Shown here piece by piece: positions 1 to 8,835 of a stretch of DNA of 64,000 nt. Position 1 is the first letter of the stretch. The number at the start of each line of letters is the position of its first letter. The stretch spans positions 2,684,461 through 2,748,460 of the forward strand of contig NZ_CM002917.1 of NCBI RefSeq assembly GCF_000154705.2, read 5' to 3'. A program made the translations under genes and the position numbers. The notes under the pieces were generated by a model that made no database searches, was not told where the DNA came from, and worked only from the letters and a program-made list of their open reading frames with translations. This DNA is from Hoeflea phototrophica DFL-43. Lineage in GTDB: Bacteria > Pseudomonadota > Alphaproteobacteria > Rhizobiales > Rhizobiaceae.

Positions 1-331
1 CGAGCGGCTTGCGTGATCCGTCAAACATCAGCGAGGTGAAGCCGCTCTCGAGTGCTTCCTTGCATTCCTCGAATGTGTAGCCGTGATCGAGATGGGCCAC
101 GACCGGGACGCTGGCATTCTCGGCCAGGTGCCGGAACATCTTGCCAAGAACCGGCAGCGGGGTGTGTGCCCGGCAGGACGGACCGGCCTGCAGGATCACC
201 GGCAGGTTCTCGGCTTCAGCCGCGGCCACATAGGCGCGCATATCTTCCCAGCCGAGCGTGACCAGCCCGGCAACGGCATAGCCACCCTTGAGCGCCGGCT
301 GAAGCACGTTGGCGAGTGTCGCGATGCTCAT
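1..331 (-). CDS. Class II aldolase (fructose/tagatose-bisphosphate or IolJ type), 3' part outside window
   Basis: Only the first 110 codons are visible; the gene runs off the left edge. The protein starts MSIATLANVLQPAL and carries VAHLDHG around residue 82, which in class II aldolases supplies a zinc-ligand histidine, followed by GFTSLMFDGS. Class II aldolases split phosphorylated ketoses into dihydroxyacetone phosphate plus an aldehyde. Its ATG overlaps the stop of iolB (ATGA at 328-331), so it is the last visible gene of iolD-iolC-iolB. That position suggests it acts as IolJ, cleaving 2-deoxy-5-keto-gluconate 6-phosphate to DHAP and malonate semialdehyde. The family is seen directly; the IolJ role is inferred from context, and a general fructose-bisphosphate aldolase is the alternative. 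Confidence 0.85.
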   Translation of the reverse strand, partial: MSIATLANVLQPALKGGYAVAGLVTLGWEDMRAYVAAAEAENLPVILQAGPSCRAHTPLPVLGKMFRHLAENASVPVVAHLDHGYTFEECKEALESGFTSLMFDGSRKPL

Positions 332-1170
332 TTGAACTTGGCCACCATGTCCTTGATGCCCGGGATCGTCTCGATCTGATAGGCATGGGTGGGCTGGAAA
401 TACTGGATCAGCGAGCGCTGACTCAATCCGCCCAGAATGGTGAAGTAGTACATCTCGTAGCCCGGCAGCACCGCACAGGGGTGATATCCCTTGTCGAGGC
501 AGATCGTCGAGCCGTCGACGATGTGGTAGGCGTCGCCAGGCTTGTTGTCCTCACGCTGCAGCATCTGCACGCCGGAGCCATGATTGGGCCGGAAGCGGAA
601 ATTGTAGGTCTCGTCATGACGGGTTTCATCGGGCAGACGGTCAGTGTCATGCTTGTGGCTCGGGAACCCGGACCAGCCGCCCTGCCCGACAGTGAACAGC
701 TCGCTGACCAGCAGCCGGCCAACCTTGCCGTGATGCTTCTGGCCGAGAATGTGCTTGATCTTGCGATGGGTCTTGGTGTCGTCGGAGCCGTACTGCACCA
801 GATCGAGTTCAGCCGCACGCACATCGAAAGGCTCGAGCACCTTGTCGTATTTGGCGCCCGCAATGAAGGTCTCGGTCTCATCCGAAACGCAGACGATTGT
901 CACCTTGGCGCCGACAGGCACATAAACGCCTTCGGGTTCGCCATCCCAGACATCAAAGCCGCGATTGCCGAGCTTGGCGTAGGAAACACCCTCGACATTG
1001 ACATCGACCGAGCCGGTGGCAGGCACGATGCAGGTCTCATAGCCGGGCACCTGATACTCGAACGCCTCGCCCTTCTTGAGCTTGACGATGTTGAAATAGT
1101 TGAGCGGCACGCAGGCATTGTCGACATCCACAATGGGTTTGTTGGCGTTATCATAGGGCGCGATATGCAT
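328..1170 (-). CDS. iolB: 5-deoxy-glucuronate isomerase IolB
   Basis: A 280-residue cupin-type isomerase converting 5-deoxy-D-glucuronate to 2-deoxy-5-keto-D-gluconate in myo-inositol breakdown. The full-length match covers the conserved centre with PSHKHD (metal-binding histidines) and the later ETYNFRF and PGYEMYYF blocks. The chosen start gives MHIAPYDN and has AAGGA eight bases upstream. An in-frame ATG at 1203 would add eleven unlikely residues (MSHGYLERTST) and nearly reach the end of iolC. The gene lies 29 bases after iolC and overlaps the aldolase by four bases, so the four genes read as one transcript. Confidence 0.95.
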   Translation of the reverse strand: MHIAPYDNANKPIVDVDNACVPLNYFNIVKLKKGEAFEYQVPGYETCIVPATGSVDVNVEGVSYAKLGNRGFDVWDGEPEGVYVPVGAKVTIVCVSDETETFIAGAKYDKVLEPFDVRAAELDLVQYGSDDTKTHRKIKHILGQKHHGKVGRLLVSELFTVGQGGWSGFPSHKHDTDRLPDETRHDETYNFRFRPNHGSGVQMLQREDNKPGDAYHIVDGSTICLDKGYHPCAVLPGYEMYYFTILGGLSQRSLIQYFQPTHAYQIETIPGIKDMVAKFK

Positions 1171-1199
1171 GGTACTGGTCCTTTCGAGATATCCGTGGC

Positions 1200-2180
1200 T
1201 CAACCATGGGTCGGGCCGGAATGGGATGTGAGGAAGGCCTCAAGCTGTTGGGTGTCTGGCATTGCCGGCGCGCAGCCGGGCCTGGAAACGACGATGGAGG
1301 CGCAGGCCGAACCGCGCAGCACGGCGTCGCGCATATCACGGCCCTCCGACAGCCCCGCAAGCAGGCCCGCCATGAAACTGTCACCCGCGCCGGTGGGTTT
1401 GAGTGCCTCGACCGGATAGATCCCGGTGCGGGTTTCCTGGCCGTCGAAAAACGTGATCGCACCCTCGGGGCCCATCTTGTAGACCACGATCGCGGCGCTT
1501 GAATGCGCCAGTTCACGCGCCTTGGCCAGCCCCTTGTCGATACCGCCGGCCATGAATCCGAATTCCTCGTCATTGCCGACAATGACATCGGCCAGGCTTC
1601 CTGCGCGCGACAACACCTCTTCCGCCACCTCGGGCGAAGGCCAGGAATAGGGCCGGTAATCGACATCAAAAATGATCGGCAGGCCCGCGGCGCGCGCCAG
1701 CTCAAAGGCGCGGAACGTGGCCGAACGCGACGGTTCGGCGGCAAACACGGTGCCCGCCGTGATCAGCGCGCCGTAGCTCTTGTAATCGATCGCCTCGACA
1801 TCATCGATCCCGAGCTGGAAGTCGGCCGCATTGTTGCGGTAGATCACGCTCTGGTGCTCTTCGACGCGAGTCTCGTAGATCGCCAGCGAGGTGCGGCATT
1901 CGCCCTTGATCGGCTGCACATGGGCCCGCTCGATGCCGTAATGGTCGAGCTGGCCAAGACAGTACCAGCCAACAGCATCATCGGACACCTTGGTCACAAG
2001 TGCCGCCTTGCAGCCGAACTTGACCAGACCGGCCGCAATGTTTGCGCTCGAACCGCCCATGGCAACCATCATCGAGGACGCCTCCCGGGTTCGTGTTCCG
2101 GCAGGATCCGGCGACAGATCCATGCCGACCCGGCCGATCACCAGAAAATTCCGGGCCCTGATGCCATCAAGAACACTCAT
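1200..2180 (-). CDS. iolC: 5-dehydro-2-deoxygluconokinase IolC
   Basis: A PfkB/ribokinase-family sugar kinase of 326 residues that phosphorylates 2-deoxy-5-keto-D-gluconate (DKH) with ATP, the step before aldol cleavage. The N-terminal GGSSANIAAGL block is the substrate-binding PfkB signature 1. PTGAGDSFMAG around residues 262-272 is signature 2 with the anion hole and catalytic aspartate near 267. The start has a G-rich Shine-Dalgarno (AGGGGGC) about ten bases upstream. It follows iolD by 45 bases and precedes iolB by 29. Length and motifs match standalone IolC; the fused DUF2090 domain of some rhizobial IolC proteins is absent. Confidence 0.94.
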   Translation of the reverse strand: MSVLDGIRARNFLVIGRVGMDLSPDPAGTRTREASSMMVAMGGSSANIAAGLVKFGCKAALVTKVSDDAVGWYCLGQLDHYGIERAHVQPIKGECRTSLAIYETRVEEHQSVIYRNNAADFQLGIDDVEAIDYKSYGALITAGTVFAAEPSRSATFRAFELARAAGLPIIFDVDYRPYSWPSPEVAEEVLSRAGSLADVIVGNDEEFGFMAGGIDKGLAKARELAHSSAAIVVYKMGPEGAITFFDGQETRTGIYPVEALKPTGAGDSFMAGLLAGLSEGRDMRDAVLRGSACASIVVSRPGCAPAMPDTQQLEAFLTSHSGPTHG

Positions 2181-2225
2181 GTCCGGCCTGCCCCCTTACC
2201 CAGAGGTTCATTGCAACGCGGCATC

Positions 2226-4091
2226 TCAGACACCCTTGCGCTGCTTGGAACGGGAGGATTCGACGTCTTCATGGGCGGCGCGGACCTTTGCGTTGTCCGT
2301 GATATGCGGCGTGCCAACTTCCCACCAGGCATGGCCCTGTGTGGTCCAGCCCTCGTAGGGATCGACCTTCATGACGATCACATGGGTCCTCTTGCTCGCC
2401 TTGGCGCGATTGAATGCGCTGGCCAGTTCGGCCTGATTGGCAACCGTTTCGGCAAACGCGCCCATCGACAAGGCATGGGCTTCGAAATCCACGGCGAAGG
2501 GTTCGGTGACCGTCGGGCAATCGGCGATCAGGTTGTTGAAGCTCTCATTGCCGGTGTTGTTCTGCAGCTTGTTGATGACGGCAAAGCCGCCATTGTCGAG
2601 CACCAGGATGATCAGCTTCTTGTTGCTCAGAACCGAGGAATAGATGTCAGAATTCATCAGCAGATAGGAGCCGTCACCGACAAAGACGATGGTGTCCTTG
2701 TCAGCTTCGCGTTCGGCCTGGGCAATGCGTGCCCCCCAGCCGCCGGCAATCTCGTACCCCATGCAGGAAAAGCCGAATTCGACATCGACGGTGCCGATAT
2801 CGAGCGTGCGCCAGTTGGCGGTGACTTCCGCAGGCAATCCGCCCGCCGCTGTCACCACGCGGTCGCGCGGATCACACAGCGCGTTGACCGCACCAATGGC
2901 CTGGGCATAGGAATTGGGCCGGTTTCCGGATGCCACGTTCTCGGCGACATATGTGTCCCAGGCCTTGCGCTGATCCTGGGCAAAGCCGGTCCACAAGGAA
3001 GGTGCCTTGTAGCCGTCAAGAGCAGCGCCAAGCGCTTCAAGACCCAATTTAGCGTCGCCAACCACCGGCAACGACAGATGCTTGATCGCATCATGCCGGG
3101 CAGCATTGAGCGAGATGAATTTCGCGGCCTTGTCGAACGCGGTCCACGACCCGGTGGTGAAATCCTGCAACCGGGTGCCAACGGCGACGATCACATCGGC
3201 CTTTTCAGCGATTGCATTGGCGCTGTCGGAGCCGGTGACGCCAATCGGACCAGTGTTGAGCGGGTGTTCTGCCAGCAGATTGGCACGCCCGGCGATGGTT
3301 TCGACCACCGGGATCTGATGCGCTTCGGCAAAAGCGGTGAGTTCAGCAACCGCACGCGAATACTGCACCCCGCCACCGGCAATCAGCATCGGCCGCTCGG
3401 CGGTTTTGAGCAACGCAGCGGCATCGGCGATTTCATTGGTGTCGGGCGCCTGACGGCGGATCCGGTGCACTTTCTTGGCAAACAGCTCGACCGGGTAGTC
3501 ATAGGCCCAGCCCTGCACATCCTGCGGCAGCCCCAGAAACGCCGGGCCGCAGTCAGCCGGATCGAGCATGGTGGCAATCGCCGCGGGCAGCGACTGGATG
3601 ATCTGTGCCGGGTGTGTGATCCGGTCCCAGTAGCGGCTGACAGGCTTGAAGGCATCATTGAGACCCATGGCCGGATTGCCGTAGTGCTCAAGCTGCTGGA
3701 GCACCGGGTCCGGCAGCCTGGTCAAAAAGATATCGCCGCACAGCATCAGCATCGGCAGCCGGTTGGCATGCGCCAGCGCGGAAGCGGTGAGAAGATTGGC
3801 GGTTCCCGGTCCGGCCGACGCGGTGCAGAACATGAAACGCTGTCTGAGCCATTGCTTGGTGTAACCGGCGGCGGCAAAGCCCATGCTCTGCTCGTTCTGG
3901 CCACGATAGAGCGGCAGCTCTTCGCGGTGATCATACAGCGCCTCACCCAGACAGGTGACGTTGCCATGGCCGAAAATGCCAAAACCACCACCGCACAGAC
4001 GCCATTCCTGACCATCGATCTCGATGAACTGGTTGGCCAGATAACGGACAATGGCCTGCGCTGTTGTCAGCCGAACGGTCTCATCACTCAT
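2226..4091 (-). CDS. iolD: 3D-(3,5/4)-trihydroxycyclohexane-1,2-dione hydrolase IolD
   Basis: A thiamine-diphosphate enzyme of 621 residues that opens the ring of trihydroxycyclohexane-1,2-dione to give 5-deoxy-glucuronate. It has the acetolactate-synthase-like layout: an N-terminal pyrimidine-binding domain, a central domain, and a C-terminal diphosphate-binding domain with GDGSYLLMN starting near residue 472, a typical TPP/Mg motif. The ATG has GGGAGGT upstream. It is the first gene of the leftward iol operon. Its promoter must lie in the 140-base divergent region that contains a perfect palindromic operator at 4188-4205, so LacI-type repression with inositol-pathway induction is likely. 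Confidence 0.96.
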   Translation of the reverse strand: MSDETVRLTTAQAIVRYLANQFIEIDGQEWRLCGGGFGIFGHGNVTCLGEALYDHREELPLYRGQNEQSMGFAAAGYTKQWLRQRFMFCTASAGPGTANLLTASALAHANRLPMLMLCGDIFLTRLPDPVLQQLEHYGNPAMGLNDAFKPVSRYWDRITHPAQIIQSLPAAIATMLDPADCGPAFLGLPQDVQGWAYDYPVELFAKKVHRIRRQAPDTNEIADAAALLKTAERPMLIAGGGVQYSRAVAELTAFAEAHQIPVVETIAGRANLLAEHPLNTGPIGVTGSDSANAIAEKADVIVAVGTRLQDFTTGSWTAFDKAAKFISLNAARHDAIKHLSLPVVGDAKLGLEALGAALDGYKAPSLWTGFAQDQRKAWDTYVAENVASGNRPNSYAQAIGAVNALCDPRDRVVTAAGGLPAEVTANWRTLDIGTVDVEFGFSCMGYEIAGGWGARIAQAEREADKDTIVFVGDGSYLLMNSDIYSSVLSNKKLIILVLDNGGFAVINKLQNNTGNESFNNLIADCPTVTEPFAVDFEAHALSMGAFAETVANQAELASAFNRAKASKRTHVIVMKVDPYEGWTTQGHAWWEVGTPHITDNAKVRAAHEDVESSRSKQRKGV

Positions 4092-4187
4092 GAACGCTGA
4101 TACCTCCCAATAGCAGCGGCACGCGATCCGGATTTTTTCCGGTTGGCAAAATGCCGCTTGCGAAACTCCTATTCCGAGGATACTGAT

Positions 4188-4205
4188 TTTGCAACCGGTT
4201 GCAAA
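4188..4205. promoter_or_regulatory. Perfect 18-bp palindromic operator, LacI type, in the divergent iolD / dehydrogenase promoter region
   Basis: TTTGCAACCGGTTGCAAA is a perfect inverted repeat with the central CG typical of LacI-family operators. It lies between iolD (start 4091, leftward) and the Gfo/Idh/MocA gene (start 4232, rightward). The same palindrome, extended to 20 bp, occurs at 11195-11214 in front of the LacI gene and the sugar importer. A second imperfect-centre repeat, AACTGAA-T-TTCAGTT at 4204-4218, directly adjoins it. Sequence identity of the sites is seen; binding by the 10112-11110 regulator is inferred. Confidence 0.82.
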
Positions 4206-4231
4206 CTGAATTTCAGTTGGGAGGAACTGAC

Positions 4232-5335
4232 ATGAGGGAGATTGGCGTCGGCATCGTCGGCGGCGGCTACATGGGCAAGGCTCATGCAGTGGCCATGGCT
4301 GCCGTTGGAGCCGTTTTTGACACCCCGCTCAGACCCCGCCTTGAAATGGTTGCCGCAGGCTCGCCCGAATCGGCTGAACGCTACCGCAATGCCTTTGGTT
4401 TCCTGCGTGCAGCCGCCGACTGGCGTGAACTGGTGGCAGACCCGAAGGTGGAAGCTGTCATCATCGCCTCCCCGCAATCGACCCACCGCGCCATTGCCGA
4501 GGCCGCCTTCGCGCTCAAGAAACCTGTGTTCTGTGAAAAACCGCTCGGCGAATCTGTGGACGACAGCCTGGCGATGGTGAAAGCGGCAGAGGCCTCGGGC
4601 GCGGTGAACATGGTCGGCTTCAACTATATCCGCACGCCCGCGAGCCAGTTCGCGCGGAAACTGATTGCCGATGGCGCCATCGGCGACATCACCTGGTTTC
4701 GCGGCGAACACACCGAGGATTTCTACGCAGACCCGCAAGCCTCCGCCAGCTGGCGCACGACAGGCATGGCCAATGGCGCGATGGGCGATCTCGCACCGCA
4801 CATGATCAATGCGGCTCTCGCCCTGGCTGGTCCGATCACGTCTTTGACGGCCGAGGTGGAAACCGTCCACCAGACACGCCCCGGCGGTACCGTCGACAAT
4901 GATGATCAGGGCCAGATGATGTGCCGGTTCGAAAACGGCGCCATGGGGCATCTGTTCTTCAGCCGCATCGCCACCGGCCGCAAGATGGGTTACGCCTACG
5001 AGATCACTGGCACCAAGGGCGCGATCCGCTTCGATCAGGAAGACCAGAACGCGCTCTGGCTCTACGAGATGGAAGGGCCGGAGGCGACCCGCGGCTTCAC
5101 CAAGATCCTGACCGGCCCGGCGCATCCCGATTACCTGCCCTTCTGCCAGGGGCCGGGACACGGAACCGGTTATCAGGACCAGATCATCATCGAGGCACGC
5201 GATTTCCTGCTTGCAATCGAAACCGGCAAGCCTGTATGGCCGACTTTTCGCGACGGCCTTGCAGTCAACACAATCGTGGCCGCCGCGCTGACATCATCAA
5301 ACACCAAATCCTGGCAAACCATCCAAACGCTCTGA
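4232..5335 (+). CDS. Gfo/Idh/MocA family NAD(P)-dependent oxidoreductase (probable inositol or inosose-type dehydrogenase)
   Basis: A 367-residue dehydrogenase with a Rossmann start IGVGIVGGGYMGKAHA and the family-defining EKP at residues 102-104, whose lysine is catalytic. The C-terminal half is the usual GFO_IDH_MocA C domain. The ATG is preceded by GGGAGGAACTGAC, a strong ribosome site; an upstream TTG at 4199 lies inside the operator and is rejected. It is the first gene of a rightward set with a TIM-barrel isomerase and a second Gfo/Idh/MocA enzyme, divergent from iolD. Members oxidise or reduce sugars and inositols. The neighbourhood argues for an inositol isomer or a derivative, but the exact substrate cannot be read from sequence, so iolG is not assigned. 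Confidence 0.88.
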   Translation: MREIGVGIVGGGYMGKAHAVAMAAVGAVFDTPLRPRLEMVAAGSPESAERYRNAFGFLRAAADWRELVADPKVEAVIIASPQSTHRAIAEAAFALKKPVFCEKPLGESVDDSLAMVKAAEASGAVNMVGFNYIRTPASQFARKLIADGAIGDITWFRGEHTEDFYADPQASASWRTTGMANGAMGDLAPHMINAALALAGPITSLTAEVETVHQTRPGGTVDNDDQGQMMCRFENGAMGHLFFSRIATGRKMGYAYEITGTKGAIRFDQEDQNALWLYEMEGPEATRGFTKILTGPAHPDYLPFCQGPGHGTGYQDQIIIEARDFLLAIETGKPVWPTFRDGLAVNTIVAAALTSSNTKSWQTIQTL

Positions 5336-5346
5336 AGGCTTAGGAC

Positions 5347-6237
5347 ATGACCATCCAAATCGGCAATGCGCCCTGCTCCTGGGGCGTCGAATTTCCAAAT
5401 GACCCGCGCAACCCGGCATGGCGCACCGTGCTCCAGCAATGCGCTGACGCGGGATACACCGGCATCGAGCTGGGCCCCGTGGGCTTCATGCCCGAGGACC
5501 CCGCGATCCTCGCAGAAGCGCTCGATGAGCACGGGCTGGAACTGATCGGCGGCGTGGTGTTCCGCGCCTTCCATGATGCGGCCCAATGGGACGATGTGAT
5601 GGATGGCGCGGTCCGCACCTGCAAGGCGCTGGTCGCCCATGGCGCCAAGCACCTGGTGCTGATCGATTCGATCTCGCCGCGCCGCGCGCCCACCGCCGGC
5701 CGCGCCGATGAGGCCGAGCAGATGGACCAGGCTGAGTGGTCCGCCTTCCGCGACCGCATCGCCACCGTGGCCAAGCTCGGCGCGGAGGAATACGGCCTGA
5801 CGGTGGGCATGCACGCTCATGCCGCCGGCTTCATCGATTTCGAACCGGAACTCGAGCGCCTGCTTGACGAGGTGGATGACAAGATCCTGAAGATCTGCTT
5901 CGACACCGGCCATCATTCTTATGCCGGTTTCGATCCGGTCGCCTTCATGAAGCGCCACATCGATCGCATTTCCTACATGCATTTCAAGGACATCGACCCG
6001 AAAGTGAAAGCGGATGTAATCGCCAGCCGCACCGGTTTCTATGACGCTTGCGGCCAGGGCATTTTCTGCAATCTCGGCCAGGGTGACGTCGATTTCCCCG
6101 CCGTGCGGCAGATCCTGCTGGACAATGGCTTTGAAGGCTGGTGCACGGTGGAGCAGGATTGCGATCCCCTGCTCGATCCCGACACGCTGGGTGACGCCAC
6201 CGCCAACCGCACCTATCTCAAATCCATCGGCTTTTGA
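5347..6237 (+). CDS. Sugar phosphate isomerase/epimerase family protein (IolE/IolH-like TIM barrel)
   Basis: A 296-residue AP-endonuclease-2-like TIM-barrel protein beginning MTIQIGNAPCSWGVEF. The NAPCSWG start, the metal-binding run GMHAHAAGF, the CFDTGHH block and the closing WCTVEQDCDPLLDP are typical of inosose dehydratase (IolE) and its relatives IolH/IolI, which use a divalent metal at the mouth of the barrel. IolE dehydrates 2-keto-myo-inositol to the substrate of IolD, the one core inositol step otherwise missing among the visible genes, so IolE function is a reasonable inference. Ring-isomerising IolI/IolH is the alternative. It follows the first dehydrogenase by 11 bases, so the two are co-transcribed. 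Confidence 0.85.
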   Translation: MTIQIGNAPCSWGVEFPNDPRNPAWRTVLQQCADAGYTGIELGPVGFMPEDPAILAEALDEHGLELIGGVVFRAFHDAAQWDDVMDGAVRTCKALVAHGAKHLVLIDSISPRRAPTAGRADEAEQMDQAEWSAFRDRIATVAKLGAEEYGLTVGMHAHAAGFIDFEPELERLLDEVDDKILKICFDTGHHSYAGFDPVAFMKRHIDRISYMHFKDIDPKVKADVIASRTGFYDACGQGIFCNLGQGDVDFPAVRQILLDNGFEGWCTVEQDCDPLLDPDTLGDATANRTYLKSIGF

Positions 6238-6260
6238 GCGGAGGACCACTCACCAGGCGC

Positions 6261-6398
6261 CGTCATGCCGGACTTGATCCGGCATCCAGCAGGCGAGCGT
6301 CCGCGAGCCGGAAGACTCTCTGGTCAGCGATCATCTGAAAGAGTCTCTCACCGCGCGGACGCGCGGTGGCTGGACCCCGGATCAAGTCCGGGGTGACG
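6261..6398. repeat. 138-bp palindromic intergenic element with covarying arms
   Basis: The left arm CGTCATGCCGGACTTGATCC (continuing to 6289) and the right arm at 6370-6398 are inverted copies. They differ only at two dinucleotide pairs that change in step with each arm's own internal small stem. Inside lies a second inverted pair, AGACTCT and AGAGTCT. The whole can fold into a long hairpin or cruciform between the TIM-barrel gene and the second dehydrogenase. Dispersed palindromes with a CCGGACTTGATCCGG core are common between genes in alphaproteobacteria (RIME-like elements); membership of a named family is an inference. No second copy was noticed in this window. Confidence 0.85.
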
Positions 6399-6441
6399 GA
6401 AATCGGGACGCGGTTTCACATCAATTGGGAGGCATACCATC

Positions 6442-7599
6442 ATGACAAAACTCAAATGGGGCATGATCGGCGGCGGCGAAGGCAGCCAGATTGGCCCGGC
6501 GCACCGGCTCGGCGCAGGTCTTGACGGCGAATTCGAATTCACCGCCGGTGCACTTGACCACCGCCCCGAGGCCGGACGTGGCTATGGTCAGCGGCTGGGC
6601 CTTGAAGCCGACCGCGCCTATGGCGACTGGCGCGAGATGCTGGACGGCGAGAAGGCGCGCGACGACCGTGTCGACCTGGTGACCGTGGCAACCCCGAACG
6701 CCACCCACTACGAGATCACCAAGGCCTATCTCGAGGCGGGTTTTCACGTGCTGTGCGAAAAGCCGATGACCATGACCGTCGAGCAAGGCGAGGACATTGT
6801 CCGCATCGCTCAGGCGGCAGGAAAGATCTGCGCCGTCAATTACGGCTACACCGGCTATTCGCTGGTGCGCCACATGAAGGCGATGGTCGCGCGCGGCGAT
6901 CTGGGCCAGATTCGCCTGGTCAAGGCCGAATTCGCCCATGGCCACCATGCCGATGCGGCCGATGCCGACAATCCGCGGGTGCGCTGGCGCTATGATCCCG
7001 CCCAGGCCGGCGTCTCGGCACAATTCGCCGATTGCGGCATTCATGCGCTGCATATGGCGAGTTTCGTGACCGGTCAGGAAGTCGAAAAACTCTCGGCTGA
7101 CACCGTCTCCTGCATCGCAAGCCGCGAGCTCGAAGACGATGCCATGGTCAATTTCCGGATGAACGGCGGCGCCGTCGGCAGGCTCTGGACTTCGTCCATC
7201 GCCATTGGCCGCCAGCACGGTCTGACGCTTCAGGTGTTTGGCGAGAAAGGCGGGCTCAGATGGGCCCAGGAACAGCCCAACCAGCTCTACTGGATGCCGC
7301 TCGGCGAACGCCTTCAGACCATCGAGCGCGGCGAGGCAAACCTTTCCCCCGAAGCCGACCGCACCACCCGCGTCACCATCGGTCACGCCGAAGGCATGCC
7401 ACTGGCCTTTGCCAACATCTATCACGATCTCGCCGAGGCCATCCGGGCTGAAAAGGAAGGCCGGGCGATGGACCCAGCCGCCAATCTCTATCCCCGCGCC
7501 GAAGACGGCCTGCGCTCCATGGCTGCGGTTTTCGCAGTGGCGGAATCGGGCAAGGCAGACGGCAAGTGGGTCGATGCGCGGCCACCAATGATGCGATGA
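6442..7599 (+). CDS. Gfo/Idh/MocA family oxidoreductase (second paralogue in the inositol locus)
   Basis: A 385-residue dehydrogenase: Rossmann motif GMIGGGEGSQIG, catalytic EKP at residues 106-108, and a FADCGIHALH block near residue 195 that supplies the aspartate and histidine acting with the lysine. The ATG is preceded by TTGGGAGGCATACC. It differs clearly from the first Gfo/Idh/MocA gene here, being longer and starting with the GEGSQIGPAHR variant seen in sugar or cyclitol dehydrogenases. The two probably handle different isomers or different steps. It is separated from the upstream TIM-barrel gene by a 138-bp palindromic element, which could end or stabilise the upstream transcript. The substrate is unknown; a role in inositol or another polyol pathway is inferred from neighbours only. 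Confidence 0.88.
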   Translation: MTKLKWGMIGGGEGSQIGPAHRLGAGLDGEFEFTAGALDHRPEAGRGYGQRLGLEADRAYGDWREMLDGEKARDDRVDLVTVATPNATHYEITKAYLEAGFHVLCEKPMTMTVEQGEDIVRIAQAAGKICAVNYGYTGYSLVRHMKAMVARGDLGQIRLVKAEFAHGHHADAADADNPRVRWRYDPAQAGVSAQFADCGIHALHMASFVTGQEVEKLSADTVSCIASRELEDDAMVNFRMNGGAVGRLWTSSIAIGRQHGLTLQVFGEKGGLRWAQEQPNQLYWMPLGERLQTIERGEANLSPEADRTTRVTIGHAEGMPLAFANIYHDLAEAIRAEKEGRAMDPAANLYPRAEDGLRSMAAVFAVAESGKADGKWVDARPPMMR

Positions 7600-7674
7600 C
7601 GCGGTACACTGACTGAACGGACCGGTGCACGGAGAAAACCGACAGGCGGAACAAGCCGCGCCAGGTGACGGCCC

Positions 7675-8592
7675 CTACTGAACCGCCTTCACCGCAAGCT
7701 CGGCCATTTCCATGATGGCTTCGCGGGAGCTGGCAACGGCGATGAAACGGCCATTGTGGCAGAACTTGGCGCCTTTGACGCCGCAGGCGGCTTCAAGCGC
7801 TGCATCGCTCAGGCCGGCCCAGGCGGCGGGCAGATCGGCGCGCTGGTCGAAGGTGTCATTGGACAGCTTGATTCCGTTGAGCGTCCAGTCTTCTCCGCGT
7901 GGAGCGACCATGAACATCATGTGACCGGCGTCCGCCGCGTTGAGCACGGAGAGATAGGGCATGCCCATCGGCAATTCGAGAATCGGCGACGCACCGGCCT
8001 TGGCGATCGCCTCCAGCACGACGCCCCGCGCCCGGGCCTTGGCTGCGAGATTGCGCACACTGGCCTCGACGAAACTGCGCGCGACCGGCAGGGCAGCCAG
8101 GAAGGCATCATCATCAGCGGTGGGCGACGTGTCGTCAAACACCGGCTTGAGACTTCCCAGAAGAGCTGGCAGCGTCAATTCCGCCAATGGCCCCGCCACC
8201 GATGGCTGGATCGCGCCATTGTCGAGAAGGTCGACCGGCAGCACAAATTCTTCATCAAAGGCGCTGTGAATTGCGTCCAGATCAGCGCCGGGCACGTCAA
8301 GCGCCGCCAGATAGTCGCGCCCGTAATGCGCCCAGATCAAACCAAAGGAACTGAACGGCTGGCCATCATCCCGCAACGGGCTGGGGCGCTGATGGTGGTC
8401 ATAGATCTGCCGGCTGGCATCATAGTCCCCGCCGACATCGAAAATGATCCTGCCCTCAGCCGGTTCCAGCCACTCTCTCTCACGGGTGCGCAGCAATGCA
8501 GCAGCGGGAAAAAGCCGGGTAAGAACCACAGACGACAACAGCTCATCCGCATGAAAACCGCCGGAATGGGTGACGAGATGGGTGATGGTCAA
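7675..8592 (-). CDS. MYG1-family (UPF0160) DHH-type hydrolase
   Basis: A protein of about 305 residues related to MYG1, a DHH-superfamily nuclease family conserved from bacteria to mitochondria. The N-terminal VTHSGGFHADE block (residues 7-17) and the DHH motif in IYDHHQRP are the metal-binding signatures. I prefer the TTG at 8592 because GGAG lies six bases upstream and the protein then begins MTITHLVTHSGG like its homologues. A GTG at 8658 would add 22 residues and also has a weak GGGAG site. The gene stands alone, convergent to the preceding dehydrogenase. The biochemical role in bacteria is poorly known; a 3'-5' RNA exonuclease activity is reported for eukaryotic MYG1. Confidence 0.88.
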   Translation of the reverse strand: MTITHLVTHSGGFHADELLSSVVLTRLFPAAALLRTREREWLEPAEGRIIFDVGGDYDASRQIYDHHQRPSPLRDDGQPFSSFGLIWAHYGRDYLAALDVPGADLDAIHSAFDEEFVLPVDLLDNGAIQPSVAGPLAELTLPALLGSLKPVFDDTSPTADDDAFLAALPVARSFVEASVRNLAAKARARGVVLEAIAKAGASPILELPMGMPYLSVLNAADAGHMMFMVAPRGEDWTLNGIKLSNDTFDQRADLPAAWAGLSDAALEAACGVKGAKFCHNGRFIAVASSREAIMEMAELAVKAVQ

Positions 8593-8835
8593 AACCGGCT
8601 CCGTCAGCTCACGCAAATCAAACAAGCAGACCGGGCGACTGCTCAAACACGCTTTCACCTACCCTACTCCCAGCTAATGGCAATGAGATCAATATTTTTG
8701 TTTGGGCACAGTAAAGAGATCCGTTGCACAGATTAATGGGCAAGGACGTGCCAGCGCTTCCAAGCTTGCCATGCGGGCACCATGCCCTACCTCCGAATAC
8801 GAAAGGCCGCTTCGGCCTGACGGGGACCAAACGGC

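Noticed and set aside
1503..4100. An 865-codon open frame on the + strand, opposite iolC and iolD
   Set aside because: It is a shadow of high-GC coding on the other strand: no domain-like content, no ribosome site, and both iolC and iolD are unmistakable.
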